Source: Desulfovibrionales bacterium (GTDB lineage: Bacteria > Desulfobacterota > Desulfovibrionia > Desulfovibrionales > Desulfovibrionaceae). Taken from it: 46,479 nucleotides of DNA. The notes beneath the pieces were generated by a model. It was not told where the DNA came from and searched no databases. It saw only the letters and a list, made by a program, of their open reading frames with translations. Made by a program: the position numbers and the translations under genes. The stretch is taken from NCBI GenBank assembly GCA_030156255.1, contig JASGMV010000031.1, positions 1 to 46,479 of the forward strand. The letters are read 5' to 3'. Below, one piece after another: positions 25,846 through 34,744 of the stretch. Within the stretch, counting starts at the first letter, position 1. The number at the start of each line of letters is the position of its first letter.

Positions 25846-27020
25846 GACTCGCCTTCCGAATTCTTGTCGGCCGCCTTCTCCCCGTTTATGCCGCGCAAGG
25901 CGTCGCGGTATTCTTCTCCGTAGATTTCGAGCATGACGATGACGAAGCTCAGAATCAGCGGACCGTAGAGAATGCCGATGGCGCCGAATACGGTCATGCC
26001 GCCCAGAATGGACAGGAAGATGACCAGAATGGGCAGGCGCGAGCCTCCGCGCAGAAAGATGGGCCGCAGGACCGTATCGATGGTCGAGACGATGATGATG
26101 CACCACGCCGCCAGGAAGACGGCCCATTGCCATTTCCCGACCAGAAAAAGATAGACCGTCGCCGGTATCCAGATGATGGAGCTGCCCACCACCGGGATGA
26201 AGGAGGTGAAGCCCATCATGGTTCCCCAGAATACGGCCGGCAATCCGGCGATGGCCAACCCGACCCCTCCGGCGAATCCCTGTCCCACGGCGATGATGAT
26301 GGTTCCCAGGAAGAATGAACGCAGCACCTTTTGCAGGCTGGTCAGGATGATGTCCTCCTGGGACTCGCGCAGGGGCGTCAGATAGCGCAGCCGCACCAAC
26401 AGTTTTCCGCCGTCGCGCAGAAAATAGAAGAGCAGCATGATCATGAGCAGAAAGCGCAGGGCGATGGCCGTGGCGTTGGCGACGATCTGCGTTGAATAAC
26501 TGAATAAGGCCTGGCCGAAGGATCTGGAAAACTCCAATATTTTCGACTGGATGTCCAGGTTCTTCATGTCCAGAAACGGCAGCTTCATCTGGAGCCAATG
26601 CAACTGTTCGTCGATGATGTCCAAATGCAGAGCCTGCTGAAGGTCCGTCTGGCGAATCCAGTTGTTGACGTCGGCCAGGGTGTGCACGCCCTGGTTCAAA
26701 AGCCCGGTGATGAAAATGAAGACCGGCGCCAGCAGAGTGACGGCCAGGATGGCGGTGGTAATCAACGCGGCCAGAGTCTCCCGCTGCTGGAGCCTGTTCA
26801 GGATGCGCACGTAAAGCGGGTGAACCAGGACCGCCAGAACGATGGTCAGGATAATGGTGTGGAGGAACGGCGAAGCGATCAGATACGCCAAGTAGAGCCC
26901 GAAGCCCAGGAGCAGGAACAAAAAGATGGGAAAGATTTTTTCCGAAAGAGCGTTCGGCGACTCCCCTGGAGGTCTGGGAGCGCCGCCCTCAGTCGTGGGC
27001 GGAAGGAACATGGGGGGCAC
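25842..27020 (-). CDS. AI-2E family (PF01594) membrane protein
   Basis: The 392-residue protein has a Pro-rich N-terminal tail, TM1-TM2 (about 29-65), TM3 (about 85-108), a 90-residue amphipathic extracytoplasmic stretch (about 110-190), and then TM segments to about 365. Family features are FYFLRDGGKLL before a gating loop, VGQGFAGGVGLAIAGLPAVFWG, FIPVVGSSIIWIP, and the closing GGMTVFGAIGILYGPLIL segment. Members include exporters of autoinducer 2 and Na+/H+ antiporters, so the substrate is uncertain. The start is GTG 27020, 3 nt after the hybrid kinase stop. ATG 27011 is an alternative. Cotranscription with the kinase is likely. Confidence 0.88.
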   Translation of the reverse strand: MPPMFLPPTTEGGAPRPPGESPNALSEKIFPIFLFLLLGFGLYLAYLIASPFLHTIILTIVLAVLVHPLYVRILNRLQQRETLAALITTAILAVTLLAPVFIFITGLLNQGVHTLADVNNWIRQTDLQQALHLDIIDEQLHWLQMKLPFLDMKNLDIQSKILEFSRSFGQALFSYSTQIVANATAIALRFLLMIMLLFYFLRDGGKLLVRLRYLTPLRESQEDIILTSLQKVLRSFFLGTIIIAVGQGFAGGVGLAIAGLPAVFWGTMMGFTSFIPVVGSSIIWIPATVYLFLVGKWQWAVFLAAWCIIIVSTIDTVLRPIFLRGGSRLPILVIFLSILGGMTVFGAIGILYGPLILSFVIVMLEIYGEEYRDALRGINGEKAADKNSEGES

Positions 27021-27023
27021 GGC

Positions 27024-28955
27024 TCAGTTGTTCTCCAAAGCGCTGTGGACCTGGGCCAGTGTCTGCTCCATGATTTGCTCCATGAGCGCCATGGTTTCCG
27101 TTGCGGCGTCCAATCGTCCGTATTGGACGTCGGAGCTCAGCATCTCGGTGGCGCGGACCAGACGTTCGGCCCCGATATTCACGGCTGCTCCGCGCAGGGT
27201 GTGGTTTCCTCTGCGTACGTCTTCCATATTTTTTTCTTCCAAGGCCTGCTGAATGCTTTGGAGCCTTTTTGGGGCGTCTTCCTTGAATGCAATGAGAATT
27301 TCCCGATGCAGTTCGACGTCGCCGGCCATACGCTCCAAGGTCGCTTCGATTTCAAGCAGCGGAGACTGCTCTACAAACTCTGCTTTATTTTCCGCTTTGT
27401 CGTCAAGACCCAGGACTTCACTGATTGTTTTCAATAGGTTGTTAATATCCAACGGTTTGGAGAGATAGCGATTCATCCCCGCCTCCAGGCAGCGTTGCGC
27501 GTCGCCTTTCATGGCGTGGGCCGTGGTGGCGACGATGGGAATGTTGGGATGTACGCGCTTCACTTGGCCGGATCGGATGCGGCGCGTGGCCTGGATGCCG
27601 TCCATGATCGGCATCTGGACGTCCATGAGCACCAGATCGAAGGACTCCGTCGCCAGGGCTTCGAGGGCCTGCTGTCCGTCCTGAGCCGCTTTCGCCGTCG
27701 CTCCGTACTGGCTGAGCAGCCGGACGGCCAGGGTGCGGCTGGTGGCGTTATCTTCCGCCACCAGCACCTTGACGCCGCTCAGATCGATTTGGCTGGGGGA
27801 CTCCTCGCGCCTCGTCCCAACGCCCGGCTGCAGGCCCAGCAACGCCGTGAAATGGAACGACGCCCCGCCTCCGCTGTTGGATTCAATCCAGATACGGCCG
27901 CCTAAAAGCTCCACCAGGCGGCTGGCGATGGTTAGTCCCAGCCCAAGCCCTCCCTGGCTCCGGGTCATGTAATCTTCGCCCTGGGTGAAACTTTCAAAAG
28001 CGTTTTGCGCCTGCTCCTCGGAAAGCCCGGGGCCGGAGTCCGACACCGACACGTGCAGCCGAATGCGGGGAAGGGCGTGTTCATCCGTTTCCTCATCGAC
28101 GCTCTTCACCTCGACGTTCACGGCCCCCTGATCCGTAAATTTCACCGCATTGTGCGCGAGATTGGAAATCACCTGCTTGAGTCTGGCCGCGTCTCCTTCG
28201 AGGTCCGCCGGGATATCCGGCGACACGGACACCTCGAAGCCGAGGCCCTTGGCCTGGGCCTGCTCCCGCCACGGCGCCACCGCGGTTTCGATAGCCTGAA
28301 CCAGGTTGAACGCGCTGTTGTGGAGCTGCAAGGTTCTGGCTTCAATGCGGGAGTAGTCGAGAATGTCGTTGAGCACGCTGAGCAGCCTGAGCGACGAGTC
28401 CTTGATGAGGCCGGCGTATTCCCTTTGCTCGTCGTCGAGTTTGGTCATGAGCATCAATTCGGTCATGCCGATGATGCCGTTCATGGGGGTGCGCAACTCG
28501 TGGCTGACCGTGCCCAGAAAAGACGTTTTGGCGTCGTTGGCCGCTTCGGCCTCAGCCTTGGCCTGGCGCATGCGCTGCTCGACCTGATGCTTGTACACCG
28601 CAAGCTCGATGGCCGAGTGGGCTTCCCTTTCTTCGAAAGGCTTGAGCAGGTAGCCGAAGGGCGAGGACGCCTTGGCCCGTTGCAGCGTGTCCGAATCCGC
28701 GTAGGCGGTCAGGAAGATGACCGGGATGTCGTAAAGCCGCTGGATGCGCCGAGCGGCCTCGATGCCGTCCATTTCGCCCTGAAGGCGCACGTCCATGAGC
28801 ACGAGGTCGGGCCGAATGCGACCGGCCTTGTCGACGGCCTCGGCGCCTTCGGCGGCGGTTTCCGCCACCTTGTAGCCCAGCCGTCCAAGGGTGCTTTTGA
28901 TGTCCAGCGTGACGATGCGTTCGTCTTCGACTACGAGAATGCTTTCGCCTGCCAT
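27024..28955 (-). CDS. Hybrid sensor kinase: REC-HisKA-HATPase-REC-HPt
   Basis: The 643-residue soluble protein has an N-terminal receiver (1-120; Asp55 in [10 protein letters not shown]), a coiled linker (120-145), HisKA with His152 in [12 protein letters not shown], and HATPase (about 255-375; [26 protein letters not shown]). A second receiver follows (about 395-515; Asp445 in [13 protein letters not shown]), then a C-terminal HPt domain (about 535-643; His585 in [12 protein letters not shown]). All phosphorelay residues are present, so phosphate can pass His152 to Asp445 to His585. The receiver at the N-terminus in place of a sensor means input comes from another kinase. The ATG at 28955 has GGAAGG just upstream. 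Confidence 0.93.
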   Translation of the reverse strand: MAGESILVVEDERIVTLDIKSTLGRLGYKVAETAAEGAEAVDKAGRIRPDLVLMDVRLQGEMDGIEAARRIQRLYDIPVIFLTAYADSDTLQRAKASSPFGYLLKPFEEREAHSAIELAVYKHQVEQRMRQAKAEAEAANDAKTSFLGTVSHELRTPMNGIIGMTELMLMTKLDDEQREYAGLIKDSSLRLLSVLNDILDYSRIEARTLQLHNSAFNLVQAIETAVAPWREQAQAKGLGFEVSVSPDIPADLEGDAARLKQVISNLAHNAVKFTDQGAVNVEVKSVDEETDEHALPRIRLHVSVSDSGPGLSEEQAQNAFESFTQGEDYMTRSQGGLGLGLTIASRLVELLGGRIWIESNSGGGASFHFTALLGLQPGVGTRREESPSQIDLSGVKVLVAEDNATSRTLAVRLLSQYGATAKAAQDGQQALEALATESFDLVLMDVQMPIMDGIQATRRIRSGQVKRVHPNIPIVATTAHAMKGDAQRCLEAGMNRYLSKPLDINNLLKTISEVLGLDDKAENKAEFVEQSPLLEIEATLERMAGDVELHREILIAFKEDAPKRLQSIQQALEEKNMEDVRRGNHTLRGAAVNIGAERLVRATEMLSSDVQYGRLDAATETMALMEQIMEQTLAQVHSALENN

Positions 28956-28997
28956 ATCCCTTCCGCGATTGCATACAAGGTTTTTGACCAATGTTAT

Positions 28998-29228
28998 TTA
29001 TTGGCGCCAACGATTCGCCTCGTCAAGTGGAAGGCGAATTTTATCTTTTATGGCGAAAATGGCGTTGCCGTAAAAATTGGACTGAATCTTGAACATTTCT
29101 ATTTCCATTTGAGCCATGTCCGCAACTTTCAGGGCCTTTGGATCGTTTTTGCGTTGCGTTTTATACTTTTCAAGGCTTTTTTCGAATGGAGCATAGAAGG
29201 TTGCCAGCCCGTCGCTTTTCGGCTGCAC
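28998..29228 (-). CDS. Small hypothetical protein, uncertain
   Basis: This is a possible 76-residue highly charged helical protein. The stretch QMEIEMFKIQSNFYGNAIF and the following KDKIRLPLDEANRW look like real protein, and it lies just upstream of and codirectional with the hybrid kinase gene (42 nt gap). The AT content is higher than in neighbours. Against it, the start would be GTG at 29228 without a ribosome site, or ATG 29117 giving only 39 residues. There are no motifs. It may be a real short gene or a chance frame in an AT-rich leader. Confidence 0.45.
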   Translation of the reverse strand: MQPKSDGLATFYAPFEKSLEKYKTQRKNDPKALKVADMAQMEIEMFKIQSNFYGNAIFAIKDKIRLPLDEANRWRQ

Positions 29229-29588
29229 GAGACTTTCAAACGGCAGTATATCCCGCTTCAGTGATGTCGCGTAGATTCGTCGCCGGGTCGGCCATGGCAG
29301 GATGGAATTTTACAGAAAAATTTGCGGCGTTCTGGGGCGTTGCTTCGTCAGCCGGACCTTTTCGTTGGAGACCGGCGGCCGCCGGGCGCCAGGAGTCGTT
29401 TCCACGCCTTGAGCGCTTGGGGCGCGCCTATGCTGAAGGCTGCTCCTTCCGAGGGAAGGCGGGCTTGACTTCGCCCGTCGGGGCGGCGCGGGAATTGGGC
29501 CTAAAAAAACCGCGGAAACCGCGGTCTGAAAGAGGGGCGGGAGGCGAACCTCCCGCCTGAAGAGGTTATTTCCGGAGTTCGAATCCGA
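29229..29588. other. Gap between small gene and lpxC
   Basis: About 270 bp (29229-29502) hold no convincing gene, promoter or repeat that I can support. The last part (29503-29557) contains the two lpxC-side hairpins listed separately. Confidence 0.5.
29503..29557 (-). terminator. Tandem hairpin terminator of the rpmE-lpxC operon
   Basis: Reading the minus strand after lpxC: first GGCGGGAGG-TTCG-CCTCCCGCC (29557-29536), a perfect 9-bp stem closed by a stable UUCG-type tetraloop. Then CCGCGG-TTT-CCGCGG (29524-29510) runs straight into seven T (29509-29503). The second is a textbook intrinsic terminator. The first probably protects the mRNA 3' end or backs up termination. Confidence 0.88.
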
Positions 29589-30521
29589 TCACGCGAGAGA
29601 GGGGGTAACCTCCACGTCGCGTCCCGATTCGGCCTCCTTCCTCCTTTCGCCTTGTCTTTGCGGGGTCGCGAGGACCGTCTCTTCAAGATATATTTCTCTG
29701 TTGGCGTAGAGGTAACGCAAAAATTGGTTGTTGAGCTGATGCCCGGATGCGAAGATCTCGAAGCGTCCCATGACGGGCATGCCGATGACCGCCATGTCGC
29801 CGATGAAGTCCAGCAATTTGTGGCGGACGAATTCATCCGCATAGCGCAGGCCTTCGGAGTTGACCACCCCGTAGTCGTCCAGGACCACGGCGTTGTCCAG
29901 GGAGCCGCCGTTGGCGAGTCCGTTGGCTTTGAGGTACTCCACTTCGCGCAGGAAGCCGAAAGTGCGGGCTTTGGCCACTTGTTGGGCGAAGGTGTCCGGG
30001 TCGATATCCACGGCCAGCTGTTGGCGTCCGATGAGGGGATGGTTGAAATCTATGGTGTAGTCGACGGTGAATCCGTCGTGGGGCGAAGCCTGGATGCGTT
30101 TGCCGTCCCTTTCGAACACGACCGGGGTCTTGATCTTCAGAACGCGGCGGTCTTTGGACTGGCGGCGCAGGCCGGCCTGCTTCAGGAGATAGACAAAGGG
30201 GCCCGCCGAACCATCCATGATGGGCAGCTCGCCGCCGATGACTTCAATGCGCACATTATCCACGCCCATTCCCATGATGGCGGCCAGAACGTGCTCCACC
30301 GTGGAAACGCACTCGGAGCCGTTGCCCAGCGTGGTGGCCAGGGCAGTGGTGACGACCATCTCGGGATTCGGAGTCAAAAACGTGGACCCGGCGCCGTTCT
30401 GGATGGAAAAGAGGATGCCGGTGTCCTCGGGAGCGGGGTGCAAAGCCAACTCGACTTTCTTCCCGCTATGAAGACCGATGCCTTTGCACCGGACTTGTTT
30501 CTGCAATGTTGTTTGGCGCAT
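29589..30521 (-). CDS. lpxC: UDP-3-O-acyl-N-acetylglucosamine deacetylase
   Basis: LpxC is the zinc enzyme for the committed step of lipid A synthesis. The 310-residue protein has the starting LQKQVRCKGIGLHSGKKVEL, STVEHVLAAIMGMGVDNV with the first zinc-ligand His, the IMDGSAGPFVYLL strand, and FVRHKLLDFIGDMAVIG with further zinc ligands. A GHQLNN segment late in the protein supplies the catalytic His. The ATG at 30521 has GGAGG 4 nt upstream. It is the last gene of the rpmE-DUF1385-prfA-prmC-lpxC run, 142 bp after prmC, and ends in a double hairpin. Its presence shows an LPS-bearing Gram-negative cell. Confidence 0.95.
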   Translation of the reverse strand: MRQTTLQKQVRCKGIGLHSGKKVELALHPAPEDTGILFSIQNGAGSTFLTPNPEMVVTTALATTLGNGSECVSTVEHVLAAIMGMGVDNVRIEVIGGELPIMDGSAGPFVYLLKQAGLRRQSKDRRVLKIKTPVVFERDGKRIQASPHDGFTVDYTIDFNHPLIGRQQLAVDIDPDTFAQQVAKARTFGFLREVEYLKANGLANGGSLDNAVVLDDYGVVNSEGLRYADEFVRHKLLDFIGDMAVIGMPVMGRFEIFASGHQLNNQFLRYLYANREIYLEETVLATPQRQGERRKEAESGRDVEVTPSLA

Positions 30522-30663
30522 AGAACCTCCGGCATTATACAAGCAATATGCGTGCCTAGTAGCTATTTCGAATAACGCTTTGAATTTGTTGAGATATTGT
30601 TTTAGAGTTTTTCTGAAAAACGTATCTTTTTTACAACTCGTGGTTTTTCTGCAACTCTTACGG

Positions 30664-31515
30664 TCAACTGGCGTGGCCAACGACGATTCGATTGCAGCCT
30701 GCCAAATCTTTGAGGATTTGTACATCCTGGAAACCATGCGACGCCAAAATCGATCGGGCTTGCGGGCCTTGGTCGAAGCCTATCTCCAAAACGGCCAGGC
30801 CGCCCGGCTTCAGGGCGCAAGCCATGGAGCGAACCGCGGATTCGAACGCCTCAAGCCCCGTGGGGCCGGACACCAACGCAAGCCTCGGCTCGAATTTTCG
30901 GACTTCCGGCGACAGGCCGGGGTAGTCGGCCTCCCGGATGTACGGCGGGTTGGAGACGGCCAGATCCAGGGAGCGTTCCGGAGCGGGAAGGCGGTCGAAG
31001 TCCGCCCGGGCGAAGGCCAGGCGATGGTCCACGCCGTGGCGCCGGGCGTTTGATAACGCGGTTTCGACGGCCCGGTCGGAGGCGTCCACGGCGAGCCCCT
31101 TGCTTTCGGGCAAATGGACGGCCAGGGTGACGGCCAGGGCGCCGGAGCCCACGCCGAGATCGGCGAAGGTTACGGCCGCCTTGGCGTCGATGCGCTCCAA
31201 CACGGCCTCCACGGCGTGCTCCGTCTCGGGCCGGGGAATGAGCACGGACGGGTTGACTTCGAAATCGAGGCCGTAGAATTCGCGCGCGCCGAGAATGTAG
31301 GCGGCGGGTTCGCCCGTTGCGCGCCGGGCGACCAGCTCGCGGACGCCGCCCAGGTCCTGGTCGTCGAGCATTCTGTCGAGCTGGAGAAACAGATCCAGTC
31401 GGGAGATTCCCAGACCGCGGGCGGCCATGAGCTGGGCCGAGAGGCGAGGCGAGTCCACGCCGTGTTGGGCGAGGTAGGCCTCGCTGCGCCGGATGACTTC
31501 CCTCAGAGTGAGCAT
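30664..31515 (-). CDS. prmC: Peptide chain release factor N5-glutamine methyltransferase
   Basis: PrmC methylates the glutamine of the GGQ motif of release factors. The 283-residue protein has the N-terminal helical domain (about 1-75, with the RRATGEPAAYILG motif), the SAM-binding FADLGVGSGALAVTLA, and the N6-adenine-like catalytic motif SNPPYIRE. A GGLAVLEIGFDQG segment follows. Its substrate gene, prfA, lies immediately upstream (27 nt), the usual pairing. The ATG at 31515 has a distant GAGG. An AT-rich 142-bp spacer separates it from lpxC. Confidence 0.95.
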   Translation of the reverse strand: MLTLREVIRRSEAYLAQHGVDSPRLSAQLMAARGLGISRLDLFLQLDRMLDDQDLGGVRELVARRATGEPAAYILGAREFYGLDFEVNPSVLIPRPETEHAVEAVLERIDAKAAVTFADLGVGSGALAVTLAVHLPESKGLAVDASDRAVETALSNARRHGVDHRLAFARADFDRLPAPERSLDLAVSNPPYIREADYPGLSPEVRKFEPRLALVSGPTGLEAFESAVRSMACALKPGGLAVLEIGFDQGPQARSILASHGFQDVQILKDLAGCNRIVVGHAS

Positions 31516-31542
31516 GGGATCGGCCGCCTCGGGCCAAAGCCG

Positions 31543-32610
31543 TCAGGCGTCTTGCTGCTGCAAGGCCAGGGTCTGGTAGTGTTGGTTCAGCGCGTCCAGA
31601 ATGTCGTCGATTTCGCCCTGCATGGCCTGTTCGAGCTTGTACAGGGTGAGGTTGATGCGATGGTCCGTGACGCGGCCCTGGGGGAAGTTGTAGGTCCGGA
31701 TGCGCCCGGAGCGGTCGCCGGTGCCCACCTGATCGCGCCGGGCCTGGTCCAGCTCCGCCTTCTGGCGGTCCTGCTCCTGCTGCAGCAGCCGGGAGCGCAA
31801 GACCTTCATGGCCTTGGCCTTGTTTTTGTGCTGGGACTTCTCGTCCTGGCAGATGACCACCAGCCCGGAGGGAAGGTGCGTGATGCGGATGGCCGAGTCC
31901 GTGGTGTTGACGCTCTGGCCGCCGGGGCCGGAGGCGCGGAAGACGTCCACGCGCAGTTCCTCGGGCTTGATGTCCACATCGACCTCTTCGGCTTCGGGCA
32001 GAATGGCCACGGTCACGGCCGAAGTGTGGATGCGCCCCTGGGATTCCGTGGCCGGCACGCGCTGGACGCGGTGGGTTCCGGATTCGTATTTGAGGCGGCT
32101 GTAGACGCCTTGGCCGGAAATTTCGGCGATGACTTCCTTGAAGCCGCCGGAGCCGGTCTCATGGGAGTTGAGAATCTCCACCTTCCACCGATTGAGCTCG
32201 GCGAACCGGCTGTACATCCGGAACAGTTCGGCCGCAAAAAGGGAGGCCTCTTCCCCGCCGGTGCCGGCGCGGATTTCGAGAATGATGTTTTTCTCGTCCA
32301 GGGGGTCCTTGGGCAGCAGCAGGACCTTGAGCTTGTCCTCAAGTTCGGGCAGCCGATCCTTGATTCCATCGATCTCGGCCTCGGCCATTTCCCGGATGTC
32401 GGGATCGTCGTCTTCGGCCAGCTCCCGGTTTTCCTCCAGCTCTTGCTCCAGCTTGCGGTATTCCCGGAACGTCGCGACCACGGGCGACAGGTCGGCGTGG
32501 CGCTTGGTCAGTTTCGTGTAACGCTCCCGGTCGGACAGGACTCCCGGATCGGAGAGCTGGGTTTCCAGGGCGATGAAAGTTTTCTCGATCTCCTCAAGCT
32601 TGGCGAGCAC
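31543..32610 (-). CDS. prfA: Peptide chain release factor 1
   Basis: RF1 ends translation at UAA and UAG. The 355-residue protein has the coiled N-terminal domain, the [18 protein letters not shown] segment, the codon-reading PAT tripeptide in [16 protein letters not shown], which distinguishes RF1 from RF2 (SPF), and the catalytic GGQ in [17 protein letters not shown]. The start is GTG 32610, with AGAGG 6 nt upstream. It begins 2 nt after the DUF1385 stop. Confidence 0.97.
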   Translation of the reverse strand: MLAKLEEIEKTFIALETQLSDPGVLSDRERYTKLTKRHADLSPVVATFREYRKLEQELEENRELAEDDDPDIREMAEAEIDGIKDRLPELEDKLKVLLLPKDPLDEKNIILEIRAGTGGEEASLFAAELFRMYSRFAELNRWKVEILNSHETGSGGFKEVIAEISGQGVYSRLKYESGTHRVQRVPATESQGRIHTSAVTVAILPEAEEVDVDIKPEELRVDVFRASGPGGQSVNTTDSAIRITHLPSGLVVICQDEKSQHKNKAKAMKVLRSRLLQQEQDRQKAELDQARRDQVGTGDRSGRIRTYNFPQGRVTDHRINLTLYKLEQAMQGEIDDILDALNQHYQTLALQQQDA

Positions 32611-32612
32611 GT

Positions 32613-33554
32613 TTACCTCTTGGCGGCGACAGCAGAGTTCAGGGCGGCGATGGCGACTTCAAGCTGGGCGGAGTCCGGCTCCTTGGTGGTGAGCATTTGG
32701 AGCAAGAGGCCGGGGCCGGTGAGCAGCTTGGGAAAGATTCCCGAGCCAAGCCTGCCGGCGAACTTGATCATTTCATAAGCCACGGCGCTGATGGGGACCA
32801 TGAGCACGATTTTTATCGCGACGATATAGGTGTGGCGCAGGATGACGGTCTGGGGCGTATAGAGAGCGAGCAGCAGGGGCACCAGCGCCGCGAACAACAG
32901 AATGGAGATGGCCAGCACGAAAAGCAGGAAAGCGGTGCCGCAACGCGGATGCAGCCGGCTTCTCAACCGGGCGGTCTCGGGCGTCAGATGCTGGCCTTGT
33001 TCATAGGTCCAGATGACCTTGTGCTCCGCTCCGTGATACTGGAACACCCGTTTGATGTCCGGGATGAGCGAAATGCCGTAGATGTAGCCCGTGAACAGGA
33101 CCAGCTTGAACAGCCCGTCCCAGGCCTGGAAGCTCATGGTGCGCGCGTCCCCGCCCAGGCCCGCGGCGTTCATGCCCGCGGAAAAAAGATGGGGGAGCAC
33201 CACGAACAGGCCGATCGCCATGCCAAGGGCCGCGACCACGGTCAGGGTCACGTGCCATGGCTTGAGCTCTCCGTCTTCCTCTTCGTCCACCGCCAGCTTC
33301 GCCGAATGGTTCAGGGCCTTGATCCCGTTGACCAGCGTCTCCAGCAGGATGGGAAACCCCCGGATGAAGGGCTTTCGCAACAGCGGCAGCCTGGTCAAGG
33401 AGAACCAGGGGCGCACCTCCACCTGGATGGCGCCTTCGGGGCGGCGCACAGCAATGGCCAGGCGTTTGCCGGCTCGCATCATGACGCCTTCGATGACCGC
33501 CTGCCCGCCTACCGTGGCGGGGGCGGCCAAAAGCATGGCCTTCAATGGATTCAC
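32613..33554 (-). CDS. DUF1385 (YqhQ-type) membrane protein
   Basis: The 313-residue protein has the family's opening [15 protein letters not shown], the cytoplasmic strand-rich part, TM segments around 105-125, 145-170, 208-235 and 240-265, and the conserved [15 protein letters not shown] followed by [11 protein letters not shown], whose His and Cys residues suggest a metal or active site. The function is not established. The family regularly sits between rpmE and prfA. GTG 33554 is chosen because GGGAG lies 6 nt upstream. ATG 33536 is an alternative. The open frame extends further upstream only as a shadow of rpmE. Confidence 0.9.
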   Translation of the reverse strand: MNPLKAMLLAAPATVGGQAVIEGVMMRAGKRLAIAVRRPEGAIQVEVRPWFSLTRLPLLRKPFIRGFPILLETLVNGIKALNHSAKLAVDEEEDGELKPWHVTLTVVAALGMAIGLFVVLPHLFSAGMNAAGLGGDARTMSFQAWDGLFKLVLFTGYIYGISLIPDIKRVFQYHGAEHKVIWTYEQGQHLTPETARLRSRLHPRCGTAFLLFVLAISILLFAALVPLLLALYTPQTVILRHTYIVAIKIVLMVPISAVAYEMIKFAGRLGSGIFPKLLTGPGLLLQMLTTKEPDSAQLEVAIAALNSAVAAKR

Positions 33555-33583
33555 ACGGCGCTCCCTGTTGGAGGGCGAAAGAG

Positions 33584-33805
33584 CTATTTGGAGGACTGCT
33601 CCTGGAATTTTGCGTACTTCTTGCGGAAACGGTCGATACGGCCCGCCGTATCCACAAAGCGTTGCTTGCCCGTATAGAAGGGGTGGCAGTTGGAGCAAAT
33701 TTCCACGTCCACGTTTTCGCCCTTGGTGGAGGGCAACTCGGCCTCGTAGCCGCAGTGGCAGCGGAATTTGGCTGTGTAGACCTTGGGATGGATGTCTTTC
33801 TTCAT
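33584..33805 (-). CDS. rpmE: 50S ribosomal protein L31, zinc-binding form
   Basis: The 73-residue protein starts [20 protein letters not shown] and has [22 protein letters not shown], the L31 signature. The cysteines of the zinc site are kept (RCHCG and CSNC), so this is the C+ form made when zinc is adequate. AGGAG lies 9 nt before the ATG at 33805. It is first in the rpmE-DUF1385-prfA-prmC-lpxC group. Confidence 0.97.
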   Translation of the reverse strand: MKKDIHPKVYTAKFRCHCGYEAELPSTKGENVDVEICSNCHPFYTGKQRFVDTAGRIDRFRKKYAKFQEQSSK

Positions 33806-33846
33806 GATCGGAGTCTCCTGGTAAATTTCTAACCGCGAAACAAAAG

Positions 33847-33875
33847 CTGATAACACCGAATTTACCGATAGGCAA
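33847..33875 (-). promoter_or_regulatory. Candidate sigma-70 promoter of rpmE
   Basis: On the minus strand TTGCCT (33875-33870), 17 bp, TATCAG (33852-33847), each 4/6 to consensus, about 42 bp before the rpmE ATG. The position and spacing are good and the match is moderate. Confidence 0.35.
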
Positions 33876-33987
33876 GGGCTCGCCCACGGTTTTTCCCCGG
33901 AGAAGGAAGCCGCCCGGCTTTGTTTTCTTGGAGGGCCGCCGGGAAAGCGGCGTTGGCGTCAAGTTCAATAAAATTTGCTTTTGCCTG

Positions 33988-34015
33988 TTGACTGAAGGTC
34001 GTGTCTGATTATTTT
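33988..34015 (+). promoter_or_regulatory. Candidate sigma-70 promoter for the Hsp20 cluster
   Basis: TTGACT (33988-33993), 16 bp, TATTTT (34010-34015). The leader would be about 280 nt, long enough to hold regulatory RNA structure. Confidence 0.4.
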
Positions 34016-34246
34016 AGGATTGTCATCGCGACCCGGTCTGTTGGAACGATAGCCCGGGCGCGGGCATTCGAATGCAAAGCGATGTTTGTCCGGAGTTTTC
34101 TCTTCGAGGGAAGACAGTATAGCGGTCAACTTCGTAGTTTTGCAACCGCCAGCCGCCTTCCCTGAACAGACTGCTCGTAATCGGGCTCATGCAAAAGACG
34201 CTTTGCCGTAGTGTTGTGCGCTGCGTTGCGTACGAATGTTGCAGTC

Positions 34247-34270
34247 AAACAACAGAAAAATCTGTTGTTT
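34247..34270 (+). promoter_or_regulatory. Perfect AT-rich inverted repeat before the first Hsp20 gene
   Basis: AAACAACAG (34247-34255) and CTGTTGTTT (34262-34270) are exact complements around an A/T loop, ending 17 nt before the AGGAGG ribosome site (34288-34293). A stem of mostly A-U pairs would melt on warming, and it may equally be a repressor operator. TATAAG follows at 34277-34282. Confidence 0.6.
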
Positions 34271-34300
34271 CAATTCTATAAGATGACAGGAGGATCGGAC

Positions 34301-34711
34301 ATGGTTATCGACTTCAGCAATTTTTACGATTTGTCGCGGGAGTTGGACCGATTTTTTGACGAAACCTCCCGGCCTCTCTTCTTCAGCCAGCGCCGGGTCG
34401 CCTACCCCATGGTCAACGTCGCGGAGGACGACCAGAATTATTATGTGGACGTGAATCTTCCCGGCGTCGATCCGAAAGAATTCGAGCTGACTCTGACCGA
34501 CAAGAATCTGGTCGTCAAAGGCGAGCGCAAGCCCGAGGAGGGCCGGTACTACCGCCGCGAGCGCCTGCAGGGCGTTTTCCAGCGGATCGTGGCCATGGGC
34601 GCTCCGGTGGAGCGGGAGAAGGTCGCCGCCAAGTTCACGGACGGCGTGCTGCACGTGACCCTGCCCAAGTCCGAGGCCGTGAAACCCAGAAAGATCGCCA
34701 TCGATAATTAA
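34301..34711 (+). CDS. Hsp20/alpha-crystallin small heat-shock protein 1
   Basis: The 136-residue ATP-independent holdase has an N-terminal FYDLSRELDRFFDE helix of the IbpA/Hsp18 type and the alpha-crystallin domain (about 38-125): YYVDVNLPGVDPKEFELTL, NLVVKGERK and the late AKFTDGVLHVTLPKSEA with the A-x-x-x-G-V-L signature. The C-terminal IAI motif used for oligomer docking follows. AGGAGG is 7 nt before the ATG at 34301. It is first of three tandem paralogues with gaps of 33 and 17 nt. The longer upstream reading frame covers the dyad and is not coding. Confidence 0.93.
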   Translation: MVIDFSNFYDLSRELDRFFDETSRPLFFSQRRVAYPMVNVAEDDQNYYVDVNLPGVDPKEFELTLTDKNLVVKGERKPEEGRYYRRERLQGVFQRIVAMGAPVEREKVAAKFTDGVLHVTLPKSEAVKPRKIAIDN

Positions 34712-34744
34712 CGGTCGGGCGACCGACGAAAGAGGAGACAAGCC

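Larger units (their letters stand above)
33876..34300 (+). other. Divergent gap between rpmE and the Hsp20 genes
   Basis: No gene is seen. Two short GC hairpins lie at 33907-33920 (AAGCC/GGCTT) and 33935-33951 (GCCGC/GCGGC). A candidate promoter (33988-34015) and an AT-rich dyad (34247-34270) face the Hsp20 genes. I found no sigma-32-type or CIRCE element. Confidence 0.5.

Noticed and set aside
30534-30539. Perfect TATAAT on the minus strand before lpxC
   Set aside because: Transcription would start inside the lpxC ribosome site (30526-30530), leaving no usable leader, and no -35 is present.
33907-33920. Hairpin followed by TGTTTT on the plus strand
   Set aside because: No plus-strand gene ends before it, and a 5-bp stem is not convincing.
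34211-34300. Upstream extension of the first Hsp20 frame
   Set aside because: It runs through the dyad and ribosome site and does not resemble Hsp20 sequence. ATG 34301 is the natural start.
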